From contig JAHLFE010000193.1 of NCBI GenBank assembly GCA_018884035.1, positions 1 to 42,726 of the forward strand: a DNA stretch of 42,726 bases, given 5' to 3'. Under the pieces are notes generated by a model, which saw nothing but the letters and a program-made list of their open reading frames with translations, ran no database searches and was not told the DNA's origin. Shown here in pieces: positions 18,601 to 27,713 of the stretch. The translations under genes were made by a program, and so were the position numbers. Source of the DNA: Candidatus Anaerobiospirillum pullicola. Lineage in GTDB: Bacteria > Pseudomonadota > Gammaproteobacteria > Enterobacterales > Succinivibrionaceae. How positions within the stretch are numbered: the stretch's first letter is position 1; the number at the start of each line of letters is the position of its first letter.

Positions 18601-19338
18601 AATACGCACCTGCATCTTGATCTCAGTACGCCTTACATTCGCCAGCACTTACGGGCCTTTATTACCAGCACCGCACCTTTCCTCTTAGAGCGCAAGCGCC
18701 TCACGATTGAGGAGCAAAAGCTGCTGTGCAACTTAATCCGTGCCTGCTTTAGCTTTAGCCCTAGCATGGTCATTGACCTTGAGCACATGACCATTGTCGA
18801 CAGTGCCAGCTCCGGCAATGGCGCCACCCGTGACGCCCGTGTCAGTGCGACAGCTGATGACAGACAAGAGGAGAGCTCCCGCTGGCTCAATATTCCACAA
18901 AGCAGCGCGCCTTATCGCTCCTATCAGCAGGTGGAAGACTTAATAGTCGAGGCAGCAGCGCAACGCCACAAGCACCATGAGAGCTTGCACAGTAGCTTTG
19001 GCAAGGACATTGGTCTGATCTCCCGTGACTATGCCCGCACCTTCTACTACGCCTTAAGTGACGAGCTTTTACGCACGCTCATCATGACGCTGGTCGATCC
19101 GGCCCAGCCGATGATGCTCTCTGAGTTTTTGGAGCTCCTCTATCAGCGCTACCATTTGGTGCTGGCCCCAGCGCAGGCACAGTACTATGTACAAAGTGAC
19201 CGCTCGGAGCCGTATCATGTGGACGATAAGGAATTTGACAAGAACCTCAAGGCGCTGAAAAGCCAGCTCATTAGACTGGATTTGCTCATTAGCCTCAGCG
19301 ATTACTGCGACTATGTGCGCAATCCTTATCGCCGCTAA
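15649..19338 (+). CDS. 1229-residue middle-gene protein, DptG by position, with huge acidic N-terminus
   Basis: The first 530 residues or so are almost entirely Ala/Thr/Ser/Glu/Asp, with two poly-Asp runs (about 327-333 and 489-493), and look intrinsically disordered. A folded, helix-rich domain follows from about 535 to the C-terminus, interrupted by short acidic or Ala/Thr-rich loops near 690-705 and 800-845. Where order begins is L-N-A-A-K-E-L-F-G (535-543), close to the A-A-x-x-A-L-F-G motif of the flanking genes. No enzymatic motif was recognised. DptG (typically about 400 residues, unknown fold) is suggested only by position between an F-like ATPase and an H-like motor; sequence identity to DptG was not established. 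ATG 15649 is the first start in frame and lacks a Shine-Dalgarno. The gap to the next gene is about 300 bases. Confidence 0.4.
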   Translation: MKPQDQSASENTPSGKGIAEQKRSNMLNTLLKFFGIRLDEEQSSAKEPASASSAASTTTSAPAHSTTAVSAESVATAQDNTAEPSSPDATESSTAAASNDNTATFAGTTSDAAVAAATTAASAVNTVTTQDSLPEEEVSTEQSSTIAAAPSHGDDTTKTPSPEMTAPLAATAHNEDSAEANLTASTTESSTAPTATAAVSPTTEPVTEPLTASEPNNSSDQAEDNTISAPVSTDATDASAAHDASVVAALEATASTAPETAAHDPDSTTTGTTDTTASACERSASEASSAAPAAADTSLESTAQVHTKPAFDMSASNALSPSATAYDNDDDDDDAALPENSAISAEAASTTSDAEAEAAETANTEDNNSTTADAESKEAANTEDNNTSADGEADSTQESTAITTTTAAAPQTEDESAATTTDDASVASTVVTEPIESVDITATSAVTPAETVFAATFEEDSVTAPVAASADSALTAQETTESAAVVNYDDDDDASAAQDSAQQTVAVAVSENTPDSTAAEGLSSAERTLPVATTLNAAKELFGRGQSVALNTKDHLEALFTQEDQILGERYHLGTISSYALFAIEEMLYGVLPSSNECRESNILELLQVLACQNPEEPLSAHGSSEHGGFAFTKTRNLLLRRILFNNVSLNTIAQSEGSDEDKWQQWQQQFIASNQPPAPKRGRVSGASGDDTDDDDAIESGSNLEALWQQDLVPETFTRLAQVFHHKFSDFAKAVNLLRNWAINLEDDKLWQSKLLFPFGYSALFWGLQQSLKIENKQMSGAGQMVFTFLARAYAHDQAHATSAATAATNNAPHAASGATETTGEATGKSHTDTVGTALVERFFQAPDPLNILAHALGQSTHTEHEQNAIRALQQLHTYNERRNTSRVLAFVNTTRFVPYKYLPLYSVAYEDYSHLLALNLTKQDLFLALGTMGQLHVMVYLLEVSHKVGLLLGKKHNIDMVVVADKLSKDKLRDLSMDRLRANTHLHLDLSTPYIRQHLRAFITSTAPFLLERKRLTIEEQKLLCNLIRACFSFSPSMVIDLEHMTIVDSASSGNGATRDARVSATADDRQEESSRWLNIPQSSAPYRSYQQVEDLIVEAAAQRHKHHESLHSSFGKDIGLISRDYARTFYYALSDELLRTLIMTLVDPAQPMMLSEFLELLYQRYHLVLAPAQAQYYVQSDRSEPYHVDDKEFDKNLKALKSQLIRLDLLISLSDYCDYVRNPYRR
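16627..16651. repeat. GAT trinucleotide run coding for poly-Asp
   Basis: Consecutive GAT codons inside the disordered N-terminus of the DptG-like protein; a shorter run of the same kind lies at 17110-17127. Uniform codons suggest replication slippage as the source. Confidence 0.75.
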
Positions 19339-19637
19339 GGACTACACCACGCCAACGCCGCTAAGCAAAGAAACGACTGACCTCAGAGATGACTGCATAT
19401 TTATGGCAACCATGAGCGCTCCAGCTAAAGGAGACTCTGGCTAACCTGCAGCATTTATCTCGAGGGATTGGACGTTAGCAACACTCCCCTCTGCTTTCGT
19501 CGTCACCGCTGAGATCACTTGTTCCGTGGCGCGGGAAGTGACTTGCCGTCGCTTGCGCTGCATTAGGGCTCACTGCCCGCAACCCTCTGCTGCCACCCCT
19601 TTGGTGCTACCTCCGCAACTTTGTAGGTTTGCTATTT

Positions 19638-22600
19638 ATGACCACGCCTACCTCTCTTGACTCTTCTGCCGTCTCTGCTGACTTCCAACTTCAGCTCACC
19701 GCTGCGGAGCGTAGCGCTTTAGACTCCGCCATCAACAACTACTATACGCAAAAAGCTCAAGCTACACGCATCGGCAACCTCTTTTTGAGCTACGTGGCCA
19801 TGCAAAAGCTCAAGAGCTACCTGCCACAAGACCAAGAGTCTTATCAAGACCGCAGCCTCGACGGCAGCAAAGAGCTGGGTATTATCTGCTTCGATCATTT
19901 AGACCCCAACCTCATTGTCGCGATCATCGATTACATCGAGCTCTACCGCAACTCCTACAAGCTCAACAACCCTGGCTTTTTCTGTGACCTCGACTGCTTA
20001 AGCTTTAAGATTCCCCGCCATACCATTGTCGGAGCCAGCCAAAAGCTGAGCACTGCCCCCAACGTCACCATTACTACAGCCGATGCCTCATGGTGGCGTA
20101 ACCACCTCGAAAAAGGTAAGTTTATCGTCACCGCCGTCACCAGCGGCGAAAACGTCGATACCACCGCTAACCTCCTACGCCTCGGTAACGACCAAATCAA
20201 AGAGATCCTCGATGAGCAGGTCTTACACTTTATCGATGAGTGCTCCTCTGCTTTAGGCGTCACCATTACCGACAACAAGCTCGAGCGCAAGCCTTTAGAG
20301 CGACTCATCTCGCTGCTGGCCGCCGAGGATGCCGCCTTTAACACTACCGCTGCCGAGATCGCCCAGTACCTCGGCATGCTTATCATCCACTATCGCCAGC
20401 ATCACGATTTACGCCGTGCCTTTGGAGAGGCGCTGCCGGTGCTGCGTTTTCCTTTTGATCCTGAGCTTTTTACGCAAAACAAGCTCAAGGACGCCACCAA
20501 GGTGCTCTATCGTAAAGAGCTGGCGGCCCTGACCAAAAACCGCATCAGCTACCGTGCCAAGTACAATCAGGACAACACCACCCCGCTCAAATATGAGGTG
20601 CTCACCACGACCTTTTTGTCCTTAGAAGAGGCATCCTTTGCCGCTGACGGCGGCGCGGAAAATGACAGTGTCAGCATCAGTGAAGATGGCCAGATTGTAG
20701 ATAAGCGCCCAAACTCGGCACTTTTTACCACCACAGAAGCGGCGCTCATCAAAAACTACCTGCAGCACTTTGAAGACGATGATGGCTACGGCAAGATCTA
20801 CGAGCTCTTATGCTTAGTGCCATGGCATGGCAAGCTGGAAAAGTTCTTCTTAAGCAAGCAGAGCAAGGTCAAAGTAAAGCTCTCCGAGCGTACTTTGGCC
20901 CTCTTTGATGACGAGGCTTATGGTGAGGAAGACCAGCTGAGTGACGATGAGCGTGCCACTATTGCCTTAGTCGACCACAAGAGCGACAGCGCGACCGAAA
21001 CGCAAGCCCTCTACGACTTCTTCCAAAAGAAGCGCCGCATCTTTGATGCCGGTACCGCCGAGGCCAAGAGCATCAGCAAGGAATGGCAAAAGCTCATCTT
21101 TTCTGACAAGATCGAGTGCGATGACTTTCTCGTGGGCTTAAGCCAGGTCATTCTGCGCTTCTTATCCAGCGATCAAGGTGGCAAGGCCGAATCAGCCAAG
21201 CTTGCCAAGCTCAGCATCAAGTTTAACTTCAAGCGCGCCAAGCTCCATGAGATCAACTACGCTGTGGCTACCTACTTTAGCTGCCGCTACGGCCCCCTCT
21301 TAAGTGAGTTAATCCGTGCGGTGCCACAGTTTGAGTTTACCTTCAAAGACGCTGAGAGCTCGCAAGCGGAGCCACACCCGCTCTTAAACTACCCTAAGTA
21401 CTTTGCAGCGCAGCAAAAGCGCAGCGCTGGTACCAAGAACAAGCTCAAGGCCAGCACCTCCGTCAGCAAGGAAAACACAACCTTAGTCTTTGACGTCACA
21501 CCTACCTTTGCCGATGGCCGTAAAGGCACCACGCTCAAGCTCACTTGGGCCATGCCTTTAGAGGGTATCAGCACCTTGCTGTGGCGTAATATCCACGCCG
21601 TGTACGAGAGCCACACGCTGCAAAGCGGTGTCTTTGCCTACAACGAGTTCTCGCTGCAAGGTGGCCGTCAAGCTCTCAACTTAGCCGAGCGCCAGACCTT
21701 CCAAGGCGTGGGCTCGCAGCGCTATCCCGTGGGCGTCTTCTTTAACCCACACCCAAGCTTAGCGCAAAACGTGTCGCAGCTTTTCCGTGAGCAGCTCTCG
21801 GCCCTTAATGACACGCTGCAACAGGTCGCCCCCAAGCTTAACGCTGATGATGTGGCTCAGGCCCAGCAGAGCCTTGATGAGATCAGCGCGCTCTTTACTG
21901 AGGTGGAGAGCTCGTACCTTGCGGTCATAGAGCTCTTACACGACTGCCACATTCTGACAGCACAGGTCAGCTGCTTAGCCCAACAATATGCACAGCTGCA
22001 GTACACCATTATGGTTAGCCCAGTAGCGGCGATGGTGCAGCGCTGCGGTCTTAATGTCAGCACGCAAATCCGCCTGCTCTTACAGCTGTTACAGCAAATC
22101 GGCATGGCCTACATTGCCGATAGCCGCAGTGCCAATGCCACGCTGGCCGCTACCTTTAGCGACAGCGACAGCTCCACTACCACCACTACCACTACCACTA
22201 CCAATGGCAATGGCAATGGCAGTGGAAGTGGCAATAGCAGCGGCGCCAATGGCGTGAGCGGTGCTCACGACGCCATCGGCATGGACAGTGAGGTCAGTGT
22301 AAGCAGCCTCACGGTGCTGCCACATGGTGTCCTGAGCAACCAAAACTACAGCCAGTATGCGGTGGCGACACCACTGTGTATTGAGAGTCTGCGCGCCTAC
22401 GCGTTTAAGCTGGAGCGCTTAAAGGAGCTGATGCAGGCTCTCTTTGCGCAAAGCCTCTACCTTACTGACCCAAAGCAGTTCCAAGACAGCCTCAAGAGTG
22501 ACTTTAGCTACTGCGAAGCCCCTGAGGTGGTCCTCAATAACTGCTTGCCACGTAACTCGCAAATTCTGCTCTTTGCCCAGAGTGTCGGTGGCTTTAGCCT

Positions 22601-25600
22601 CTATACCCCTGCCGCGCAATTGCAAGAGACGCTGCGCCATAGCGCACAGGCAAGCAGCGCCGCAGCGGTGGTAAGCAACAGCACCACCACGACGCGCGCC
22701 AAGCGCGGTAGCAGTGGCTATGGGGCTATGGCGGTCTATGTTGATGCTTGCCACGACTTTTTACGGCGCTATCTGACAACCCGCCCTTATTTACAAGAGC
22801 AATGCACCCTCATGCTCTACAACTGCGCCTTGCCAACGCTGCCGCTGCACTTATACCGCATGCTGGTGCAAGCCGAGGACTTAACGCGCACCCACTTTAA
22901 TCTCTTAGTGGTTAACCGTGACCTCCAAGAAGCGAAGCATGTGTATCGCCTCTTTGAGGCGGAGCGCTTTAACCTGCAGCAAAGCAGTGAGCACAGTGAC
23001 TTTGTGCAGCGCGTGCAAGTGAGCGTCCTCACGACTTTAAGTGAGACCGCTGGCAGTATCAGCGCCTATAACAATCTCTATGAGCTGCACGGCTCGGCCT
23101 TGACCAACGGTGGCTTGGGCGGCACCAGTAGCAATCTCTCTTTACGTCCTGCAGGTGATAGCGGCAGCTTACATCGCATTGCCGATCTCTGCTTGATTGC
23201 TCATGTCTTTGATAGCACGGCGCAGATAAGCTTTAGTCCAGTGGCCGTGCCTGTGGCCACCGATGAGGTTAACTTCCAGCCAACGCTCATTTCCTTTGTG
23301 GCGCCAAGCACCAGCGAACGCTCGAGCAAGTACTTAGTCTGCCCAGTGCAGCCTATTACCAAGATTCAGTACCTGCATGCGCTGCAATACATTGCGCAGG
23401 GTACGCTGGAGACCTTTACGCCGGTAGCTGAGCAAATTAAGTCCTATCTGCGCTTTAATTGCACGGTCGAAAGTGAGGTACAGCGCTCTCTGACCATGGG
23501 GCTGCAGGCCCATGGTGCTGGTGCTGACGCTGGTACTGACGCTGCCGCCTCTGCTGTCAGCATGGCTGCAGCCGCCGCATCCGAGGCTGAGGCCAGAGCT
23601 GAGGAGCCATGCGCTGTCATGATGGCACCTGCGACCAGCAAGGAGGCCTCGAGCGCCACGCACGATCTGGCCGCGACCATTGTGACACCGCTGGTGGAGT
23701 ACTTTATTCGCCTCAACAACACCACGAACCAAAACGGGGTGGACTTTGGACAGCTGATTTCTCATGCGCACAACTACGCAGATGTGGTGCTGTACTTTGA
23801 TACGCTGCTCAATCGTGGCCACCTCCAAGATGAAGGCATCAAGGTCATCTACTATCACAAGCTCAAGGATGCGGTGCTGAACTTTATGGTGGCAACCACC
23901 GCGCCCCAGCTGGCAGCCAACTCGTACTTGCAGACGCTTTTGAGCAAAATGGGCGTGGCCGACAACGAGCAAGCAGCGCTGCAAGAGCGGCTGCGTGCCG
24001 ATGCCATTGCTATCTCCGGTAGCATCGTGATGCGCTCGGATTTGCGCCGCATTAACACCTACGAGCTGGTGGGCTTAGTGCTCAGCAAGAGCGTAGTTAC
24101 GGCCATGATGCAGCAAGTCACGGCTAAGTTACAGGCGCAAGAACGCATTGAAGCGACCTTTATCTGCCTTGATGACTACGCCGCGCTGTTTTCTATTAAT
24201 GATTCCAGTCGTGCGGACTTGCTGGGCATGCAGGTGGTGAAATACGCCACACCTCAGGCACATGGCCACCAGTACCTGCTCATGCTGACCGTGGTTGAAT
24301 CGAAGTTTCTCTCGCATATGCAGGCGGTAGCGTGCAAGAAGTCCTTAAAGCAAACCCGCGCGACTACGGACATCTTTGCTAACGCCTTAGCAGAGCGCGA
24401 GAGCATTTCCTCTCTCGATCGGCGTCAGTTCTTAGCGCGTTTGGCGGACATGCTCTTAGATAGTCGTGGTTCGGCGCAAGGGTCACTGGCCAAGATCGAC
24501 GATCAGGAATTTGCCCTGATTCAGCAATTGCTGCGTGAGGAGCAGATCGATATTCTGCTCAAGGGTTACTCGCTCGTATATGCCCATGAAGCTGACACCA
24601 ATGATCTCTTGCCAGTGGCAGTGCAGACCAAACTCAGTCCTGACCCACGGCAAAAGCACGCGGCTGCGGCTCTACCTATCTTGCAAGTGCAGGTCAATAA
24701 GAGCGCACTGGAGCAGCTCTTTACTGATTATCGCCATGACATCAATCCGCTGCCATATTTACTCAAGGCTGACAGCAGTGAGCACTTAGCGGAGTATGTC
24801 ACGGCTACCCATCATATTATGGCGTTGCGCCCAAGCACGCTGCCACCTTTGGCGCTGAGTGCCATGGTGGAGGTCTTAGCTTACGAGCGTAATGCTGAGG
24901 AGCAAGCACAGTCTCCACAGAAGCGGGCACCAAGCAAGAACACTACTGTAACCCCTGTAAACACCACAGAAGCAGCGCCAGCTGCGACTGCCAGCGCTAA
25001 CACTGGCGCCGCTACAGCCAGCACGCCAGATGCAGAGGCTGATGCAGCAGCAGATGCAGAGGCAGCTGTGGCTGCGGCTGCGGCTGCGGCTGCGGCTGCG
25101 GCTGCAGAGCCTAAGCCCCAGTCGGCGGTGAGTACAGAGGCAGATGCCCTCTCCTCTAGCAAAACTGACTTACCTGCAGTAAGTTCTCCTGTAAGCAGCG
25201 CTCCGGCGGCCGATGCCCATGTCAGTACTCCGGAGAGCAGCACGCTACGGCCAACACCGCTGGCACCACATCGCATTGCTACTGAGGACAACACTACAGC
25301 TGACGGTAAAGACAGCGGTAGTGATGCGACGCTCGCGGACACAGACACGGCCACGGATCAGGACAAAGAGCAACGCCAAGAGTTTTACGCCGAGCACCCA
25401 CACTTTGCGCAGCTCTTAGACAGAACCCACTCCACTTACGAGCTGGAAACCCCAGAAAAGAAGCAGTGGCTAGAGCACGTCGAGCACGAGCTGGTAGCTT
25501 TTTACCGTGAAAAGAAGCTCTTGCCAATTGTGGAAGACAAGAAGCTCACCGCTAACGGTGCGATTTTTGAGTTTCAGGGCAACTCCCGCTTTGAAAAGGC

Positions 25601-26642
25601 TGCGCTACGTAAAGCCAATGACAGCGTGCTCAGTCGTACTGGTTTTGCTGTAAGCGGCATGCGCGAGCGCCCACGCAAGATTGTGCTCTTTATTACGGAG
25701 CCTGCGGCCGACAGCATGGGGCGCACGACTATTCCGTACTTAGCGCTGGCACAGAAGCGTACCTTTAAGTACGAGTACTTCACCTACGAGGGTGAGCGCT
25801 ACCACGGCTGTAATATGCGCTTTGTCTTGGGACTTAGTGATGAAGATGCCTCGATTGTCTACCTTGAGCCCGATGCTATCCCGCACACCTTAATTGCTGG
25901 TGGCACCGGTTCAGGTAAGTCGGTACTCTTGCGCACGCTGATCACTGATATTGCGCTGACCAACGCCCCTGAAGATGCGCAGATCATCTTGGTCGATCCT
26001 AAGTCTGATGACTTTGGTGACTTTGCGCCGCTACCCCACCTTTATGGAGGGCAGATCATCAAGGATCAGCAACAGACCATTGCGGCCTTACATGAGCTGC
26101 ACGCCATGATGGAAGAGCGCTATGCGCGCTTTAGTGCCTTAGGACAGAAGCTGCACCGTCAAGGCGGCAGCAGCTATCTGGATATTGCGCGCTTCAATGC
26201 CGTGGCGTTAGATCAGGGTGAGGCCATTTTGCCGCACATGTTCTTTGTCATGGACGAGTTTGCGGACTACTTCATTGACCCAGACTTTAGACGTGAGACG
26301 ACGGCTGATATCCAGCGTCTGGGCAATAAGGGCCGTGCTGCTGGTATCCACCTTATCTTTGCGACGCAGCGTCCTGACAGCGAGACGGTGGATGCGCGCT
26401 TAAAGAGCAACTGCGATAACCGCATTGCGCTCAAGATGGCTGACAGCGTGAACTCACGGATTGTGCTGACGAGCAAGACGGAGAATTATGATGCTTCCAA
26501 GCTCTTGGGACGCGGGCAGATGATCTGCGAGCTCGGGGGCAAGCCGGTGATGGCACAAAGCGCTTACTTAAGCGCTACAGAATGCCGTGATATTGTCAAT
26601 GCGATTGTGGCGGACTATGAGGGGCGTAAGAACCTGTCGTAA
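19638..26642 (+). CDS. DptH-like giant protein with C-terminal FtsK/HerA-type DNA motor
   Basis: A 2334-residue protein. The C-terminal 300 residues form an FtsK/HerA-type ATPase: Walker A G-G-T-G-S-G-K-S at 2088-2095, then I-I-L-V-D-P-K-S-D-D-F, the Walker B strand F-F-V-M-D-E-F-A-D at 2202-2210, and I-F-A-T-Q-R-P-D with Q2244 as the sensor-type residue. The D-E-F-A-D and R-A-A-G-I-H-L-I-F-A pattern matches what I know of DptH, the largest subunit of the DndFGH restriction complex (usually 1200-1800 residues). The N-terminal 1700 residues are mixed alpha/beta with no motif I recognise. Low-complexity inserts occur at about 845-870 (Thr, then Gly/Asn/Ser) and 1765-1915 (Ala-rich, with a run of 14 or more Ala). 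ATG 19638 is preferred over TTG 19629; GTAGG lies upstream at a long spacing. About 300 bases separate it from the DptG-like gene, with no terminator seen. Other FtsK-containing defence systems remain possible. Confidence 0.6.
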   Translation: MTTPTSLDSSAVSADFQLQLTAAERSALDSAINNYYTQKAQATRIGNLFLSYVAMQKLKSYLPQDQESYQDRSLDGSKELGIICFDHLDPNLIVAIIDYIELYRNSYKLNNPGFFCDLDCLSFKIPRHTIVGASQKLSTAPNVTITTADASWWRNHLEKGKFIVTAVTSGENVDTTANLLRLGNDQIKEILDEQVLHFIDECSSALGVTITDNKLERKPLERLISLLAAEDAAFNTTAAEIAQYLGMLIIHYRQHHDLRRAFGEALPVLRFPFDPELFTQNKLKDATKVLYRKELAALTKNRISYRAKYNQDNTTPLKYEVLTTTFLSLEEASFAADGGAENDSVSISEDGQIVDKRPNSALFTTTEAALIKNYLQHFEDDDGYGKIYELLCLVPWHGKLEKFFLSKQSKVKVKLSERTLALFDDEAYGEEDQLSDDERATIALVDHKSDSATETQALYDFFQKKRRIFDAGTAEAKSISKEWQKLIFSDKIECDDFLVGLSQVILRFLSSDQGGKAESAKLAKLSIKFNFKRAKLHEINYAVATYFSCRYGPLLSELIRAVPQFEFTFKDAESSQAEPHPLLNYPKYFAAQQKRSAGTKNKLKASTSVSKENTTLVFDVTPTFADGRKGTTLKLTWAMPLEGISTLLWRNIHAVYESHTLQSGVFAYNEFSLQGGRQALNLAERQTFQGVGSQRYPVGVFFNPHPSLAQNVSQLFREQLSALNDTLQQVAPKLNADDVAQAQQSLDEISALFTEVESSYLAVIELLHDCHILTAQVSCLAQQYAQLQYTIMVSPVAAMVQRCGLNVSTQIRLLLQLLQQIGMAYIADSRSANATLAATFSDSDSSTTTTTTTTTNGNGNGSGSGNSSGANGVSGAHDAIGMDSEVSVSSLTVLPHGVLSNQNYSQYAVATPLCIESLRAYAFKLERLKELMQALFAQSLYLTDPKQFQDSLKSDFSYCEAPEVVLNNCLPRNSQILLFAQSVGGFSLYTPAAQLQETLRHSAQASSAAAVVSNSTTTTRAKRGSSGYGAMAVYVDACHDFLRRYLTTRPYLQEQCTLMLYNCALPTLPLHLYRMLVQAEDLTRTHFNLLVVNRDLQEAKHVYRLFEAERFNLQQSSEHSDFVQRVQVSVLTTLSETAGSISAYNNLYELHGSALTNGGLGGTSSNLSLRPAGDSGSLHRIADLCLIAHVFDSTAQISFSPVAVPVATDEVNFQPTLISFVAPSTSERSSKYLVCPVQPITKIQYLHALQYIAQGTLETFTPVAEQIKSYLRFNCTVESEVQRSLTMGLQAHGAGADAGTDAAASAVSMAAAAASEAEARAEEPCAVMMAPATSKEASSATHDLAATIVTPLVEYFIRLNNTTNQNGVDFGQLISHAHNYADVVLYFDTLLNRGHLQDEGIKVIYYHKLKDAVLNFMVATTAPQLAANSYLQTLLSKMGVADNEQAALQERLRADAIAISGSIVMRSDLRRINTYELVGLVLSKSVVTAMMQQVTAKLQAQERIEATFICLDDYAALFSINDSSRADLLGMQVVKYATPQAHGHQYLLMLTVVESKFLSHMQAVACKKSLKQTRATTDIFANALAERESISSLDRRQFLARLADMLLDSRGSAQGSLAKIDDQEFALIQQLLREEQIDILLKGYSLVYAHEADTNDLLPVAVQTKLSPDPRQKHAAAALPILQVQVNKSALEQLFTDYRHDINPLPYLLKADSSEHLAEYVTATHHIMALRPSTLPPLALSAMVEVLAYERNAEEQAQSPQKRAPSKNTTVTPVNTTEAAPAATASANTGAATASTPDAEADAAADAEAAVAAAAAAAAAAAAEPKPQSAVSTEADALSSSKTDLPAVSSPVSSAPAADAHVSTPESSTLRPTPLAPHRIATEDNTTADGKDSGSDATLADTDTATDQDKEQRQEFYAEHPHFAQLLDRTHSTYELETPEKKQWLEHVEHELVAFYREKKLLPIVEDKKLTANGAIFEFQGNSRFEKAALRKANDSVLSRTGFAVSGMRERPRKIVLFITEPAADSMGRTTIPYLALAQKRTFKYEYFTYEGERYHGCNMRFVLGLSDEDASIVYLEPDAIPHTLIAGGTGSGKSVLLRTLITDIALTNAPEDAQIILVDPKSDDFGDFAPLPHLYGGQIIKDQQQTIAALHELHAMMEERYARFSALGQKLHRQGGSSYLDIARFNAVALDQGEAILPHMFFVMDEFADYFIDPDFRRETTADIQRLGNKGRAAGIHLIFATQRPDSETVDARLKSNCDNRIALKMADSVNSRIVLTSKTENYDASKLLGRGQMICELGGKPVMAQSAYLSATECRDIVNAIVADYEGRKNLS

Positions 26643-26665
26643 GAGCGCAAGATAGCATTTACCGA

Positions 26666-26696
26666 CGCCGCACTAAGCTCTTTGCACAGTGCGGCG
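26666..26696 (+). terminator. Possible terminator hairpin after the DptH-like gene
   Basis: CGCCGCACT (26666-26674) pairs perfectly with AGTGCGGCG (26688-26696), giving a 9-bp stem with a 13-base loop, 24 bases after the stop codon. There is no T-run after it, so if it ends transcription it may do so inefficiently or with Rho. Confidence 0.4.
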
Positions 26697-26911
26697 CGCG
26701 GTGACGCCACTTCTCAGCAAAGCGTAACTGACTTATTAGAGGACGGCATTTAAGGCAATCATGCGGGCCCACTACTGAAGATAAGCTCCGGCTCACCGGC
26801 TCCATTCATATCGAGGTGAGGGCAGTACCCGCACTTAACCTTGCAGCCGTTACTTATGAGATCACTTGTGCCTGAGGACACGCAGAGAGCGTTTTCCCCC
26901 TTGCTTCTGCA

Positions 26912-26969
26912 GAGTATTTTCCCCCTATGTATTGGCTTAGAATCGGACTTTGAGGTGGGTTTAATCACC
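26912..26969 (-). repeat. Dispersed repeat, right half, copy C
   Basis: On the minus strand it reads CCCACCTCAAAGTCCGATTC and continues into TAAGCCAATACATAG and then GGGGGAAAA. It is the closest partner of the copy at 12774-12830. Confidence 0.65.
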
Positions 26970-27005
26970 ATTGATGCAGAAACCTAATAAGACCATCAAG
27001 CGTCA

Positions 27006-27070
27006 CTACCGCGACTTATCTCTAAGGTAGATTAATGGCAAGTAGCTTTGCACACACATGGGGGAAAACG
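27006..27070 (+). repeat. 65-bp direct repeat, left copy
   Basis: Begins CTACCGCGAC and ends CACACATGGGGGAAAACG. It aligns with 27947-28010 with about 11 differences in 65 positions. The two copies flank the IS630-type gene in the same orientation. Confidence 0.75.
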
Positions 27071-27110
27071 CCCTCGACACGCACCAGAGAGCGTGGTAGC
27101 TCCTCGCCCC

Positions 27111-27566
27111 TTAGTGCGTCTTAAGCTTGTCTTTTTTCAATGCCCGCTGTACCGTCATGAGCGAGACTGACTCAACCAGCTTCAGCTCAACAAGGCGATC
27201 AGCAATCATCTGTAGCGACCAATGGCTTTTCCCTTCAGGAACAGGGCTGCTGGCAATCTGCTTAACCTGCGCCTCAAAGGCGCTATCAAAGGTTTTAGCT
27301 CGCTGTTTGTAGGGCTTGCGCTGGAGAGCGGCAGCCAAGCCGCCCTTCACGAAACGCTCTCTCAAGCTAATCACGCTACGCGGGGTCATCCCCACGGCGT
27401 CTGCAGTTTGCGCTACGCTCCACTTGTAATCGGCAAATTCGCCTTGATCGCACAGCAGTAGCGCCCTTGCGTACTTAAAGGTCTTGTTGGAACCGCTACC
27501 GGTGTTGGTCAGTTCCTGTAGTTTCGCTTTTTCCTCTGCGGTTAGCGTTACTTTGTACCGTGGCAT
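27111..27566 (-). CDS. IS630-type transposase, N-terminal helix-turn-helix part (orfA)
   Basis: A 151-residue protein starting at ATG 27566, with GGAGGGG 3-4 bases upstream. It shows the layout of the DNA-binding half of IS630-family transposases: an N-terminal T-L-T-A-E-E-K helix, A-R-A-L-L-L-x-D-x-G at about 34-43, a first HTH around 49-72 (S-V-A-Q-T-A-D-A-V-G-M-T-P-R-S-V), a linker with G-G-L-x-A-A-L-x-R-K-P, then a second HTH-like part at about 113-143 ending in V-Q-R-A-L-K-K. The DDE endonuclease half of a full transposase (about 340 residues) is absent and was not found downstream in any minus-strand frame. It is therefore a truncated copy or an orfA that lost its partner. Direct repeats and dispersed-repeat copies lie on both sides. 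Confidence 0.75.
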   Translation of the reverse strand: MPRYKVTLTAEEKAKLQELTNTGSGSNKTFKYARALLLCDQGEFADYKWSVAQTADAVGMTPRSVISLRERFVKGGLAAALQRKPYKQRAKTFDSAFEAQVKQIASSPVPEGKSHWSLQMIADRLVELKLVESVSLMTVQRALKKDKLKTH

Positions 27567-27670
27567 AGCCCCTCCTGCAGTTACTTGCGACCCAGTATAC
27601 TCACTGATGTGCAATAATTGCTGCTAAACTGTACGAGCGGTCGCAGGCTCTTCCCCCCTTTTGGCTAGCA

Positions 27671-27713
27671 TTGTTTCCCTAATGTGAATCGGTCTTTGCG
27701 GTGGGGGTAAGCC
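27671..27713 (-). repeat. Dispersed repeat, right half, copy B
   Basis: On the minus strand GGGCTTACCCCCACCGCAAAG is followed by ACCGATTCACATTAGGG. It matches copy A almost perfectly through CCCACCGCAAAG and lacks the AAGCCAATA segment. It directly continues the left-half copy at 27832-27711, so the two halves form one longer element here. Confidence 0.65.

Larger units (their letters stand above)
26643..27110. other. Region after the module, with a hairpin and repeat copies
   Basis: No gene is supported. A 9-bp hairpin (26666-26696), a right-half copy of the dispersed repeat on the minus strand (26912-26969) and the first of two direct repeats (27006-27070) fill most of it. A second GGGGGAAAACGCTC-like stretch at 26886-26901 (minus strand) duplicates the edge of the repeat. 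Confidence 0.5.
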
